DNA of 20,222 bases from an uncultured Blautia sp. (GTDB taxonomy: Bacteria; Bacillota; Clostridia; Lachnospirales; Lachnospiraceae): positions 1 to 20,222 of the forward strand of contig CAKRVL010000044.1 of NCBI GenBank assembly GCA_934408705.1. The letters run 5' to 3'. A program made the translations under genes and the position numbers. This document shows positions 12,846 to 20,222 of this stretch, piece after piece (the stretch's first letter is position 1; the number at the start of each line of letters is the position of its first letter). The notes under the pieces were generated by a model. The model was not told the origin of the DNA. It worked only from the letters and a program-made list of their open reading frames with translations, and made no database searches.

Positions 12846-14594
12846 ATGAAACAAGAGAAAAAACAGCCTGGCAAGTTGAAGATGCTTGCTGGCTATTACA
12901 AACCATATAGGGGATTGTTTTTTGCAGATCTGTTTTTTGCATTTCTAGGGGCGGCAGTTACCCTTGTTATTCCATTGATGGTCCGCTACATTATGAATTC
13001 GGTAAGCGAGTTATCAGCGGTGGAAGCTAAGACTATCATTCTGAAAATAGGTGTAGGAATGCTGCTGCTGATCCTGGTGCAGCTGGGAAGCCGCTATTTT
13101 ATCACCTATTATGGTCATATGATGGGTGCTTATATTGAGCACGATATGCGAAATGAAATCTTCAGCCATTATCAGAAGCTTTCTTTTGCATTTTACGATA
13201 ACCAGAAGGTAGGACAGCTGCTTTCCCGTATTACAAGTGACCTTTTTGACATTACCGAGCTTCTTCATCATGGACCGGAGGATATTCTGATCTCCGTGAT
13301 CAAGCTGTTCGGAGCGCTGATCATTCTTTTGAATGTAAAGCCACAGATGGCGTTGCTGTGTTTTGCCGTTGTGATCATCATGTTGATCTACGCGCTGATC
13401 TACAACAAGAAAATGAAAAGCGCATTTAAAGAGAATCGTGTGCGTATGGGTGAGATCAATAGTCAGATCGAGGATAGCCTTTCCGGAATCAGGGTGGTAA
13501 AATCCTTTGGAAATGAGAAACGTGAGATTGAGAAGTTTCGTAAAGGGAATGAGCGCTTCGTGGATTCCAAGCGTGTGACTTACCGCTATATGGCAGGCTA
13601 TCATGCAGGAATGGATGCCTTTACCACATTGATCACGGTAACAGCACTTGTTTCCGGTGCTATGTTCCTGGCATCTGGAAATTTAAGCGCTACAGACCTT
13701 GTGACATTTCTTTTGTATATCAATAATTTTACTGAGCCCGTTACGAAGCTGGTGAATTTTACTGAACAGTTCCAGAATGGTTACAGCGGTTATGACCGTT
13801 TCCTGGAAATGATGTCCATTGCACCGGATATTGAAGATGCACCGGATGCTGTGCCTCTGGAACATGTGGATGGAGATATTCGTTTTGAGAATGTATCATT
13901 CCATTATGAAGACCATAATGAGAAGGTGCTTTCTAATGTGAATCTGGAAGTAAAGTCTGGTGACTATGTTGCTCTTGTAGGTACCTCAGGCGCCGGAAAG
14001 ACTACTCTTTGCAGTCTGATCCCCAGATTTTATGATGTGTCATCAGGAGCAATCTATCTGGATGGAAAAGATATCCGTAAGATCAAACTGAAGGATCTGC
14101 GTGATCACATAGGAATCGTGCAGCAGGATGTGTATCTGTTTGCCGGAAATATTATGGAAAATATTCGCTATGGACGTCCGGATGCTACAGACGAGGATGT
14201 TATCAGGGCGGCTAAGCTGGCAAATGCTCATGATTTTATTATGGAAATGCCGGATAATTATGGTACAGATATTGGGCAGCGTGGAGTGAAGCTCTCTGGA
14301 GGACAGAAACAGCGTCTTTCCATTGCCAGAGCTTTTCTGAAGAATCCGCCTATTCTGATTTTTGATGAGGCAACATCTGCGCTGGATAATGAGAGTGAGA
14401 AGGTGGTTCAGGAATCACTTGAGCGTCTTGCAAAGGACAGAACTACTTTTGTAATTGCTCACAGACTTTCTACAATCCGCAATGCCAGAAGAATCCTTGT
14501 CCTTACAGAGGATGGAATTGCAGAAGAGGGAACGCATCAGGAACTGATGGATAAAGATGGTGTTTACGCAAAGCTGTGTAAAGCCGGCTTATAG
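12846..14594 (+). CDS. ABC exporter half-transporter (MsbA/LmrA type)
   Basis: A 582-residue protein with an N-terminal six-helix type I exporter domain (about 20-320) fused to an ATP-binding domain (about 345-582). It should act as a homodimer or heterodimer expelling lipids, drugs or peptides; the substrate is not predictable. The nucleotide-binding motifs are intact: Walker A GTSGAGKT (379-386, K385), Q-loop in IGIVQQD, signature LSGGQ (483-487), Walker B ILIFDE (D507, catalytic E508), D-loop SALD and switch H539. Since the catalytic glutamate is present, a homodimer is plausible. An ATG at 12810 is in frame, but GGAGGAG at 12833-12839 lies 6 nt before the ATG at 12846, which is chosen. 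It has its own consensus promoter and no adjacent partner half-transporter. No terminator was recognised after it. Confidence 0.93.
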   Translation: MKQEKKQPGKLKMLAGYYKPYRGLFFADLFFAFLGAAVTLVIPLMVRYIMNSVSELSAVEAKTIILKIGVGMLLLILVQLGSRYFITYYGHMMGAYIEHDMRNEIFSHYQKLSFAFYDNQKVGQLLSRITSDLFDITELLHHGPEDILISVIKLFGALIILLNVKPQMALLCFAVVIIMLIYALIYNKKMKSAFKENRVRMGEINSQIEDSLSGIRVVKSFGNEKREIEKFRKGNERFVDSKRVTYRYMAGYHAGMDAFTTLITVTALVSGAMFLASGNLSATDLVTFLLYINNFTEPVTKLVNFTEQFQNGYSGYDRFLEMMSIAPDIEDAPDAVPLEHVDGDIRFENVSFHYEDHNEKVLSNVNLEVKSGDYVALVGTSGAGKTTLCSLIPRFYDVSSGAIYLDGKDIRKIKLKDLRDHIGIVQQDVYLFAGNIMENIRYGRPDATDEDVIRAAKLANAHDFIMEMPDNYGTDIGQRGVKLSGGQKQRLSIARAFLKNPPILIFDEATSALDNESEKVVQESLERLAKDRTTFVIAHRLSTIRNARRILVLTEDGIAEEGTHQELMDKDGVYAKLCKAGL

Positions 14595-14646
14595 GATATA
14601 AGTGTTAATGATATTTTAGCACCGTATGGAAAGGATGAATGACAGG

Positions 14647-15675
14647 ATGAAAGAAATAAGAACAGAAGACGCAGTAGGCCATATTCTCTGCCATGATATA
14701 ACGCAGATCATCAAAGATGAGAAAAAAGGAGTCCTGTTTTCTAAGGGACACGTTGTAAAAGAAGAAGATATCCCTCTTTTACTTTCTGTAGGAAAAGAGC
14801 ATCTTTTTGTATGGGAAAAGAAGGAGGGCATTCTTCATGAAAATGAAGGTGCTGATATTCTTTACAAGATTTGTGCAGGGGCTTCTATGCATGGAACTGA
14901 TGTGAAGGAGGGGAAGATCGAGCTCATAGCAGATGAGGACGGTGTGCTGAAAATCCGTCGCGATGCTCTTCTGGCTGTAAACTCTCTTGGAGAAATGATG
15001 ATCGCTTCCCGCCACGGGGATTTTCCGGTAAAAAAAGGAGATAAGCTGGCAGGTACCAGAATCATTCCTCTTGTGATCGAAAAAGAGAAGATGGATAAAG
15101 CTGTGGAGGCAGCAGGAACAGAACCTGTATTTTCTATACTGCCTTATCATTTTAAGAAGGTTGGAATTGTTACAACCGGAAGTGAGGTGAAGAAAGGTCT
15201 GATTCAGGATACCTTTACACCTGTATTGAAAGAGAAGCTTTCCCAGTATCCTGCAGAAGTGATCGGTCAGACCACTCCGGGCGATGATAAGGCACAGATC
15301 ACTCAAGACATTATGAAATTCATTGATCAGGGTGCAGATATGGTGATCTGCAGCGGTGGTATGAGTGTTGATCCGGATGACCGCACTCCTGGCGGAATCC
15401 GTGATACAGGAGCCAGAATAGTTACCTATGGTGCACCGGTGCTGCCAGGCGCGATGCTTCTTATTGCTTACTATGAGAAGGAAAATAAACGTATTCCCAT
15501 TCTTGGACTGCCTGGCTGCGTGATGTATGCCAAGCGTACAGTATTTGACCTTGTTCTGCCCAGAATCATGGCAGATGATGAGATTTTTGCAGAAGAAGTG
15601 GCAGCATATGGAGAGGGCGGACTTTGCCTGAATTGTAAGGTCTGTACCTTCCCTAACTGCGGCTTTGGTAAATAA
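14647..15675 (+). CDS. Molybdopterin-binding (MoCF/MoeA-like) protein with C-terminal cysteine cluster
   Basis: A 342-residue protein whose C-terminal half (about 171-320) has the MoaB/Mog/MoeA molybdopterin-binding fold: GIVTTGSEV (173-181) and SGGMSVDPDD (236-245), the latter comparable to the family's SGGxSxGxxD signature. The N-terminal part (EDAVGHILCHDIT, then KGVLFSKGHVVKEEDIPLLL) resembles MoeA-like entry domains. The tail ends with C327, C330, C333 and C338 (CxxCxxCx4C), which could bind an Fe-S cluster or zinc. No other molybdenum-cofactor gene or molybdoenzyme is in the window, so its role is unclear; processing of a Mo-cofactor or a moonlighting function are both possible. The ATG at 14647 follows GGAAAGG (14628-14634) at 12 nt. 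In-frame ATGs at 14626 and 14635 lack a usable site. The metallophosphoesterase gene begins 9 nt after the stop. Confidence 0.85.
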   Translation: MKEIRTEDAVGHILCHDITQIIKDEKKGVLFSKGHVVKEEDIPLLLSVGKEHLFVWEKKEGILHENEGADILYKICAGASMHGTDVKEGKIELIADEDGVLKIRRDALLAVNSLGEMMIASRHGDFPVKKGDKLAGTRIIPLVIEKEKMDKAVEAAGTEPVFSILPYHFKKVGIVTTGSEVKKGLIQDTFTPVLKEKLSQYPAEVIGQTTPGDDKAQITQDIMKFIDQGADMVICSGGMSVDPDDRTPGGIRDTGARIVTYGAPVLPGAMLLIAYYEKENKRIPILGLPGCVMYAKRTVFDLVLPRIMADDEIFAEEVAAYGEGGLCLNCKVCTFPNCGFGK

Positions 15676-15684
15676 AGGAGATTT

Positions 15685-16473
15685 ATGGAAAAATTCCGCA
15701 CAGTAGCTTATGAGGTCCACAATCCTAAAATAAAAAATAATGTCCGCTTTGCCCTTCTTGCAGATCTTCACGGAAGCATTTTCGGGGAAAATAATGCCCT
15801 TTTGCTGGAAAAGATTCGGGAATACGCTCCGGATGCCATTCTTCTTGCAGGGGATATGGTGGTGAGGATGGATCCGTCTACTCTGGATACTGCGAAAACA
15901 CTGTTATGTACATTGGCACAGACGTTTCCTGTTTTTTATTCAATGGGAAATCACGAATCAAAGATGAGGGCAGAGGGACATGTTTATCAGAATGAGTATC
16001 TGGAATATGAGGCTGAATTAAAGAAGTGCGGGATTTGTTTTCTGACAAATGAGAAAACAGAAGTGATCCTGGAGGGTAATCCTTTTGTGATAAATGGACT
16101 GGAGCTTCCTCTTGAATATTACCATAAACCATTTTCGCCTGCCCTTACAGCCGGGAAAATGGCAGAGCTTATGGGAAAACCAGTATCAGGGGCGGTGAAT
16201 ATTCTTCTTGCCCATAATCCCAAATATGGAAAGACTTATTTCAACTGGGGGGCAGACCTTATCCTGTCTGGCCACTACCATGGTGGTGTGCTTCGTTTTT
16301 CCAGGCATGTGGGGGCTATCAGTTCACAGTTTATTCCTTTTCCCAAATATTGCTGCGGCGATTTTTACAGGGGAAACCAGTGCATGATTGTAAGTGCAGG
16401 ACTTGGCGAACATACAGTGCCTCTCAGACTCCATAACCCGAGAGAACTGATTTTTATAGAAATGAAACCTTAG
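15685..16473 (+). CDS. Calcineurin-like metallophosphoesterase
   Basis: A 262-residue cytoplasmic or membrane-peripheral phosphoesterase with a complete two-metal site: D27 and H29 (ADLHG), D57 (AGDM), N89-H90 (GNHE), H177 (AHNP), and H197 and H199 (GHYHGG). This spacing matches the YkuE/YaeI-like branch, some of which act on lipid or nucleotide phosphoesters; the substrate here is unknown. Unlike many relatives, it has no N-terminal membrane helix or signal peptide. AAAGGAG at 15674-15680 overlaps the upstream stop and supports the ATG at 15685. It lies between the molybdopterin-fold gene and scpA with 9- and 12-nt gaps, so it is part of one transcription unit. Confidence 0.9.
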   Translation: MEKFRTVAYEVHNPKIKNNVRFALLADLHGSIFGENNALLLEKIREYAPDAILLAGDMVVRMDPSTLDTAKTLLCTLAQTFPVFYSMGNHESKMRAEGHVYQNEYLEYEAELKKCGICFLTNEKTEVILEGNPFVINGLELPLEYYHKPFSPALTAGKMAELMGKPVSGAVNILLAHNPKYGKTYFNWGADLILSGHYHGGVLRFSRHVGAISSQFIPFPKYCCGDFYRGNQCMIVSAGLGEHTVPLRLHNPRELIFIEMKP

Positions 16474-16485
16474 AGAGGAAAATTC

Positions 16486-17274
16486 ATGGCAATTCCCGTA
16501 AAACTGAATGTTTTTGAAGGACCGCTTGATCTGCTCCTTCATCTTATAGATAAGAATAAAATTGATATTTATGATATACCGATCGTAGAGATCACAGACC
16601 AGTATATGGAGTATATTCACGCCATGGAAAAAGAAGATCTGGGCGTTATGAGTGAATTTATGGTTATGGCGGCCACTCTTCTGGATATTAAATGCCGAAT
16701 GCTTCTTCCAAAGGAGATAAATGAGGAGGGAGAAGAGGAGGATCCAAGGGCTGAGCTTGTCCAGAAGCTGTTGGAATATAAGATGTATAAATATATGTCT
16801 TATGAGCTGAAGGATAAGATGGATGATGCCAGTGGCGTTTACTTCCGGGAACCGGATGTGCCAAAGGAGGTTCTTTTGTATCGGGAGCCGGTGGATACTT
16901 CCCAGCTTCTGGCTGGTCTTACTCTTGAGAAATTAAATGCGATTTATCAGTCCATCATGCGCCGGCAGGATGACAGGCGGGATCCTATCCGAAGTCAGTT
17001 CGGAAGAATTGAGAAAGAAGAAGTCAGTCTTTCCGACAAAATGCTTGAGATGAAAGAATTTGCAAAAACTCACAGAAAATTCAGTTTCCGGGAACTGCTG
17101 AAAAAGCAGTGCTCCAAGGTGCAGGTGATCGTTACCTTCCTTTCTGTTCTGGAGCTGATCAAAATGGGACATATCCATGTGATCCAGGAGGAGATTTTTG
17201 ACGATATCCAAATCGATGTTGTGACGGAACCGGAGACCTGGAAGAATCTGACGGAATTTGCAGAGGAAGGATAA
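16486..17274 (+). CDS. scpA: Segregation and condensation protein A
   Basis: A 262-residue kleisin subunit that bridges the heads of the SMC dimer in the SMC-ScpAB condensin complex acting on the nucleoid. The N-terminal signature VFEGPLDLLLHLI (9-21) and the following ITDQY and ATLLDIKCRMLLP segments are diagnostic. The middle is acidic (EEGEEEDPRAEL), the C-terminal winged helix spans about 200-258, and the length is usual for Firmicutes. AGAGAGGA lies just before the ATG. scpB follows after 3 nt, the standard arrangement. smc is not in the window. Confidence 0.97.
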   Translation: MAIPVKLNVFEGPLDLLLHLIDKNKIDIYDIPIVEITDQYMEYIHAMEKEDLGVMSEFMVMAATLLDIKCRMLLPKEINEEGEEEDPRAELVQKLLEYKMYKYMSYELKDKMDDASGVYFREPDVPKEVLLYREPVDTSQLLAGLTLEKLNAIYQSIMRRQDDRRDPIRSQFGRIEKEEVSLSDKMLEMKEFAKTHRKFSFRELLKKQCSKVQVIVTFLSVLELIKMGHIHVIQEEIFDDIQIDVVTEPETWKNLTEFAEEG

Positions 17275-17277
17275 TAT

Positions 17278-17847
17278 ATGGAAATCAAACGATTAGAAGG
17301 AGCCATTGAGGCTATTCTGTTTGCAATGGGTGAATCCGTGGAGCTTGGGCAGATAGCAAAGGCAATCCAGCAGGATAAGGCTACCACAGAGAAGCTGATT
17401 CACAATCTGATGGATAAATATGAGGATGAGGGCAGAGGAATCCAGATCATAGAATTGGAGGATTCTTATCAGCTTTGCACAAAAAGGGATTATTATGGCT
17501 GCCTGATACGGATTGCGATGCAGCCCAAAAAGCCCGCCCTTACAGACGTTATGCTGGAAACCTTATCTATTATTGCCTACAAGCAGCCTGTGACAAAGGC
17601 TGAGATTGAGAAAATCCGCGGAGTAAAAAGTGACCATGCAGTGAATAAACTGGTAGAATACAATCTGGTAAAAGAATTGGGAAGACTGGATGCCCCCGGG
17701 CGTCCCATTCTGTTTGGTACTACGGAGGAATTTCTTCGTACCTTTGGGGTGCAGGGACTGGAAGAGCTTCCTTCTGTAGATCCGGTGAAGCTGGCAGATT
17801 TCAAGGCTGAAGCGGAAGAAGAAGTACAGCTGAAGCTGGATGTGTGA
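17278..17847 (+). CDS. scpB: Segregation and condensation protein B
   Basis: A 189-residue partner of ScpA in the SMC condensin complex. It has two winged-helix domains (about 1-80 and 85-165). The conserved segment LETLSIIAYKQPVT, followed by KIRGVKSD and DAPGRPILFGTT, is typical. The last residues form an acidic tail. It begins 3 nt after the scpA stop, and the GGAAGGA site lies in the last scpA codons, so translation is coupled. Length is normal for the family. Confidence 0.97.
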   Translation: MEIKRLEGAIEAILFAMGESVELGQIAKAIQQDKATTEKLIHNLMDKYEDEGRGIQIIELEDSYQLCTKRDYYGCLIRIAMQPKKPALTDVMLETLSIIAYKQPVTKAEIEKIRGVKSDHAVNKLVEYNLVKELGRLDAPGRPILFGTTEEFLRTFGVQGLEELPSVDPVKLADFKAEAEEEVQLKLDV

Positions 17848-17895
17848 TATAAATTGTGACTGCACTGCGGATGCAAAAGACAGGAGAGAAAAATA

Positions 17896-18693
17896 ATGCC
17901 AACAACATATGCTCATGATTTGTTTGGACAGAAAGTATACAGACAGATGCCAGATGACGTGAAAAGGATTATCCGGGAAAATGGTGAATTGTACAGGATT
18001 GGTCTGCACGGACCGGATATTTTTTTCTACTATTTTATTTTTAAAAATCATGTAAGTGGTGTGGGTTATCGAATGCATAAGGAAAAAGCCCGGGCATTTT
18101 TTATCCAGGGGATGAACCAGGTACGAGAGTCAGAAGATGAGGCTCTGCTTGCCTATCTGCTTGGCTTTGGCTGTCATTATCTTCTGGATTCTGTCTGCCA
18201 TCCTTTTATTAATGAAATGAATGATAAATGCAGGATCTCCCATGCTCTTCTGGAGATTGAGTTCGATCGCTTCCTTATGGAGAGAAACGGGAAAAATCCA
18301 TATGCGTATTATCCTTCTGATTGCATTAAGGCAACAAAGAAAAATGCAAAGGAGCTTCACAAAGCTTTTCCTCTTGTGAAGACAAGGGATATTCTTCTGA
18401 GTCTGAGGCTGATGAAGTTTATGACCAATCAGCTGGTCTGCGATGATGGAGGTGCAAGAAGAACCAGATTATCCAGAATTTCCAGTCTGGGAGGAAGAAA
18501 AGCACAGTCAGCACTGATCGATCATTGCATGATGGCTCAGCCGGCAGGCGGCAGCAGGAAGCCGGTGGAGGAGCTGAATGTACTATTTGAAAAGGCAGTG
18601 AAGAATGCACCGGCAGAATTGCTGGAGCTCTATCGGCTTTCCAAGGAGGACAGCGACCTTTCACCGCGGTGGGATCTGACTTATAACGGTTAA
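17896..18693 (+). CDS. Zinc-dependent phospholipase C-like protein
   Basis: A 265-residue protein of the Zn_dep_PLPC (PF00882) family. Possible metal ligands are H38 and D41 (LHGPD), H94, D98 and H102 (HYLLDSVCH), and H116 with E120 (HALLE). True secreted clostridial phospholipases C carry a signal peptide; this one has none, so it is probably an intracellular hydrolase of unknown substrate rather than a toxin. AGGAGAG (17882-17888) supports the ATG at 17896, 48 nt after scpB, so it likely shares that transcript. The C-terminal third is less conserved, with a GGARRTRLSR-type basic stretch. Confidence 0.85.
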   Translation: MPTTYAHDLFGQKVYRQMPDDVKRIIRENGELYRIGLHGPDIFFYYFIFKNHVSGVGYRMHKEKARAFFIQGMNQVRESEDEALLAYLLGFGCHYLLDSVCHPFINEMNDKCRISHALLEIEFDRFLMERNGKNPYAYYPSDCIKATKKNAKELHKAFPLVKTRDILLSLRLMKFMTNQLVCDDGGARRTRLSRISSLGGRKAQSALIDHCMMAQPAGGSRKPVEELNVLFEKAVKNAPAELLELYRLSKEDSDLSPRWDLTYNG

Positions 18694-18723
18694 TGTCATA
18701 TTAGGGACAGGTCAGCGTAAAAT

Positions 18724-18729
18724 TATAAT
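18724..18729 (+). promoter_or_regulatory. -10 element before the second carboxypeptidase gene
   Basis: A perfect TATAAT lies 36 nt before the chosen ATG. The -35 region at 17-bp spacing (TTAGGG, 18701-18706) is poor, so an activator or another sigma factor may be needed. Transcription would begin near 18736, only 3 nt before the in-frame ATG at 18739, which favours the start at 18766. Confidence 0.45.
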
Positions 18730-18765
18730 ATAGGAAAAATGAAAGCTGGGAAGGCAAGGTGGACT

Positions 18766-20052
18766 ATGAAAGGCAGATATAAACTGTTAACCTTTGTACT
18801 GATTGCTTTGCAGTTTTTTACCGGACCGGTTCCTGTGGCAGGAAGCAGTACAGCCTGTAGAGGTGAGACTGTCAGTTCTGTAGTGCAGATGATTCCTGCA
18901 GCTGTTGATATGAAGAAAACAGATGGACCGGGCAATCTTTATGCGCTGTCAGCTGTTCTTATGGATGGAGATTCCGGAAGGATCCTGTATGAAAAAGAGG
19001 GCTACACAAAGCGCCCCAATGCAAGCACTACCAAAGTATTGACCTGCATCCTTGCGTTGGAAAATGGTGCGGGAGATGATTATGTAATGGTATCCCAAAA
19101 TGCAGCCTCCCAGCCGGAGGTGAAGCTGAACATAAGAGAAGGAGAGCAATATTATCTGGAAGATCTGCTTTATTCTTTAATGTTGAAAAGCCACAACGAT
19201 ACAGCGGTAGCAATCGCAGAGCACATTGGTGGCTCGGTGGCTGGATTTGCCCGGATGATGAACGAAAAAGCGAAGGAAATTGGCTGCACAAGCACTCATT
19301 TTGTTACGCCCAATGGTCTTGACAGCGCAGATGCCGGTGGTGTACACCAGACAACTGCCCGTGATCTGGCGCTGATCATGAGTTACGCTGTGAAAAACAA
19401 AGCCTTTCTTCATATTACACAGACCAGGGATTATTCTTTTTCTGATATTTCCGGAAAACGTAAGTTTAGCCTACACAATGCAAACGCTTTTCTGGATATG
19501 ACTCCGGATGCTGTTTCCGGAAAAACCGGCTTCACAGGAAATGCAGGCTACTGTTATGTTGCCGCCTGCGAAAACCAGGGCAGAAAATTTATTATTTCCC
19601 TTCTCGGCTGTGGCTGGCCGAATAATAAAAACTATAAGTGGAAAGACACAATGAAGCTGTTAGAATATGGCAAGGCGAATTTCCACAAGGAGACATACTG
19701 GCAGGAGCCATCAATTCCAAAGCTCCCGGTAAGTGACGGGATAGAAGAGAATCAGGGAATAAAATTTGGCGGGGAGGAAACGGCAGGTGCTTATATACGT
19801 GGTGTGATCCAGGCTGAGGAAGCAGATAAGAAAAAGCAGATCCTGTTAAAGGAAGGCGAAAAAGTCACCTGTTACCTGCGCTTGGAAAGAACCTTTGTCG
19901 CACCTGTGGAAAAAGGACAAAAAATCGGCATGGTTACATTCTGCCTTGGAGAGCTTGTTCTGGGCAATTATAATGTGACTGCTGACCGCAATATCGGCAA
20001 AATAACCTATTTATGGTGCGTAAACAAAGTGTTTCACGACTTTTTTCACTAA
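18766..20052 (+). CDS. D-alanyl-D-alanine carboxypeptidase (S11 family), second copy
   Basis: A 428-residue exported peptidoglycan carboxypeptidase. A signal peptide covers about the first 27 residues, ending near VAGSS. Motifs are STTK with S87 and K90, SHN at 142-144 (SGN in the other copy), and KTG at 253-255. The C-terminal beta domain (about 335-425) resembles PBP5_C, with EKGQKIG and GELVLGNYNV. It ends in a short hydrophobic/aromatic tail (VFHDFF) without a clear amphipathic anchor. The ATG at 18766 has AAGGTGG at 18756-18762; the ATG at 18739 has only AGGA at 3-nt spacing and would put ten extra residues before the signal peptide. A terminator follows. It is not a recent duplicate of the 11546 gene, because sequence outside the motifs differs widely. 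Confidence 0.93.
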   Translation: MKGRYKLLTFVLIALQFFTGPVPVAGSSTACRGETVSSVVQMIPAAVDMKKTDGPGNLYALSAVLMDGDSGRILYEKEGYTKRPNASTTKVLTCILALENGAGDDYVMVSQNAASQPEVKLNIREGEQYYLEDLLYSLMLKSHNDTAVAIAEHIGGSVAGFARMMNEKAKEIGCTSTHFVTPNGLDSADAGGVHQTTARDLALIMSYAVKNKAFLHITQTRDYSFSDISGKRKFSLHNANAFLDMTPDAVSGKTGFTGNAGYCYVAACENQGRKFIISLLGCGWPNNKNYKWKDTMKLLEYGKANFHKETYWQEPSIPKLPVSDGIEENQGIKFGGEETAGAYIRGVIQAEEADKKKQILLKEGEKVTCYLRLERTFVAPVEKGQKIGMVTFCLGELVLGNYNVTADRNIGKITYLWCVNKVFHDFFH

Positions 20053-20081
20053 AAAACAAGACTGAATATGTATGATATATC

Positions 20082-20113
20082 AAAAAATCCCCCGAAAATC
20101 GAGGGATTTTTTT
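20082..20113 (+). terminator. Intrinsic terminator after the second carboxypeptidase gene
   Basis: AAAAAATCCC (20082-20091) pairs with GGGATTTTTT starting at 20103. The inner CG/CG pairing (20093-20094 with 20100-20101) closes an AAAAT loop past one mismatch. Seven T residues end the hairpin. The flanking A- and T-runs make it potentially bidirectional. Confidence 0.9.
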
Positions 20114-20134
20114 GCATAAAAACACGGAAAACTA

Positions 20135-20163
20135 TTGAAATGTTTTGTGAAAAAATGTACAAT
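20135..20163 (+). promoter_or_regulatory. Sigma-A promoter for the gene beyond the window
   Basis: TTGAAA (20135-20140) and TACAAT (20158-20163) are 17 bp apart. A strong ribosome-binding site, GGAGGG, lies at 20210-20215 near the end of the window, so the start codon of the next gene should fall within a few bases after 20222. The leader of about 50 nt is AT-rich and shows no clear structure. Confidence 0.75.
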
Positions 20164-20222
20164 TAGAATCGGCAGAATTTTTGGTTATACTTTTAAATTA
20201 TTATAAAATGGAGGGCAAGAAA

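Noticed and set aside
14779..15771. A long open frame (330 codons) on the minus strand
   Set aside because: It lies opposite the molybdopterin-fold gene, which has family motifs, normal length and good start signals. The minus-strand product is rich in C, H and S with no recognisable domain, as expected for an antisense shadow.
17896..18693. The phospholipase C-like protein as a secreted toxin
   Set aside because: There is no signal peptide and no calcium-binding C2/PLAT domain, and the gene is embedded with scpAB, so a virulence role is not supported.
20181..20207. A second promoter (TTGGTT and TATAAA) near the right edge
   Set aside because: The spacer is only 15 bp and the -10 abuts the ribosome-binding site. 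The TTGAAA/TACAAT pair at 20135-20163 is far better.
1..20222. CRISPR arrays, tRNA/rRNA genes, toxin-antitoxin or phage-defence modules
   Set aside because: No spaced direct-repeat series, tRNA-like cloverleaf or CCA-type end, small paired ORFs with antitoxin motifs, or defence-type nuclease/ATPase genes were found on reading both strands.

Overview
The window reads as a stretch of ordinary chromosome from a low-to-mid GC Firmicute of class Clostridia, most likely a gut Lachnospiraceae (Blautia/Dorea/Ruminococcus-like). That assignment is inference from protein character, gene repertoire (a two-repeat DUF1538 membrane protein beside a PII-like protein, several D-Ala-D-Ala carboxypeptidases, ScpA/ScpB, a Zn-dependent phospholipase C-like protein), strong GGAGG ribosome-binding sites and small palindromic intergenic repeats. 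Every convincing gene is on the + strand. No tRNA, rRNA, CRISPR array, transposase or phage gene was seen.

Layout. 1-74: last codons of a probable rpsU gene and its terminator. 120-2853: cardiolipin synthase and a beta-lactamase-fold serine hydrolase, 10 nt apart. 2853-3057: a roughly 205-bp element with terminal inverted repeats and internal hairpins. 3094-5381: a class I cysteine desulfurase and MnmA, a sulfur-relay pair for tRNA 2-thiouridine; the -35 box of their best promoter lies inside the repeat element. 5441-7975: a promoter and structured leader, a duplicated DUF1538 membrane protein and a tandem PII-like protein. 7977-11178: an OmpR/PhoB-type response regulator, its histidine kinase and a small acidic secreted protein of unknown function. 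Near-identical 11-bp-spaced direct repeats precede the regulator gene and the secreted-protein gene, and a long hairpin covers the ribosome-binding site of the latter. 11179-11469: a MITE-like element nested in an outer inverted repeat, then a terminator. 11546-14594: a secreted D-Ala-D-Ala carboxypeptidase and an ABC exporter half-transporter with its own consensus promoter. 14647-18693: a compact run of a molybdopterin-binding-fold protein with a C-terminal cysteine cluster, a metallophosphoesterase, scpA, scpB and a Zn-dependent phospholipase C-like protein. 18724-20113: a second carboxypeptidase with promoter element and terminator. 20135-20222: promoter and ribosome-binding site for a gene just beyond the window.

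Two candidates for an under-described system stand out. One is the DUF1538/tandem-PII pair, which looks like a membrane transporter of unknown substrate with its own small-molecule-sensing regulator. The other is the two-component system wired by shared direct repeats to an orphan secreted protein whose mRNA has an occluded start. Both are inferences from sequence and context. No alignment, fold computation or database search was run.
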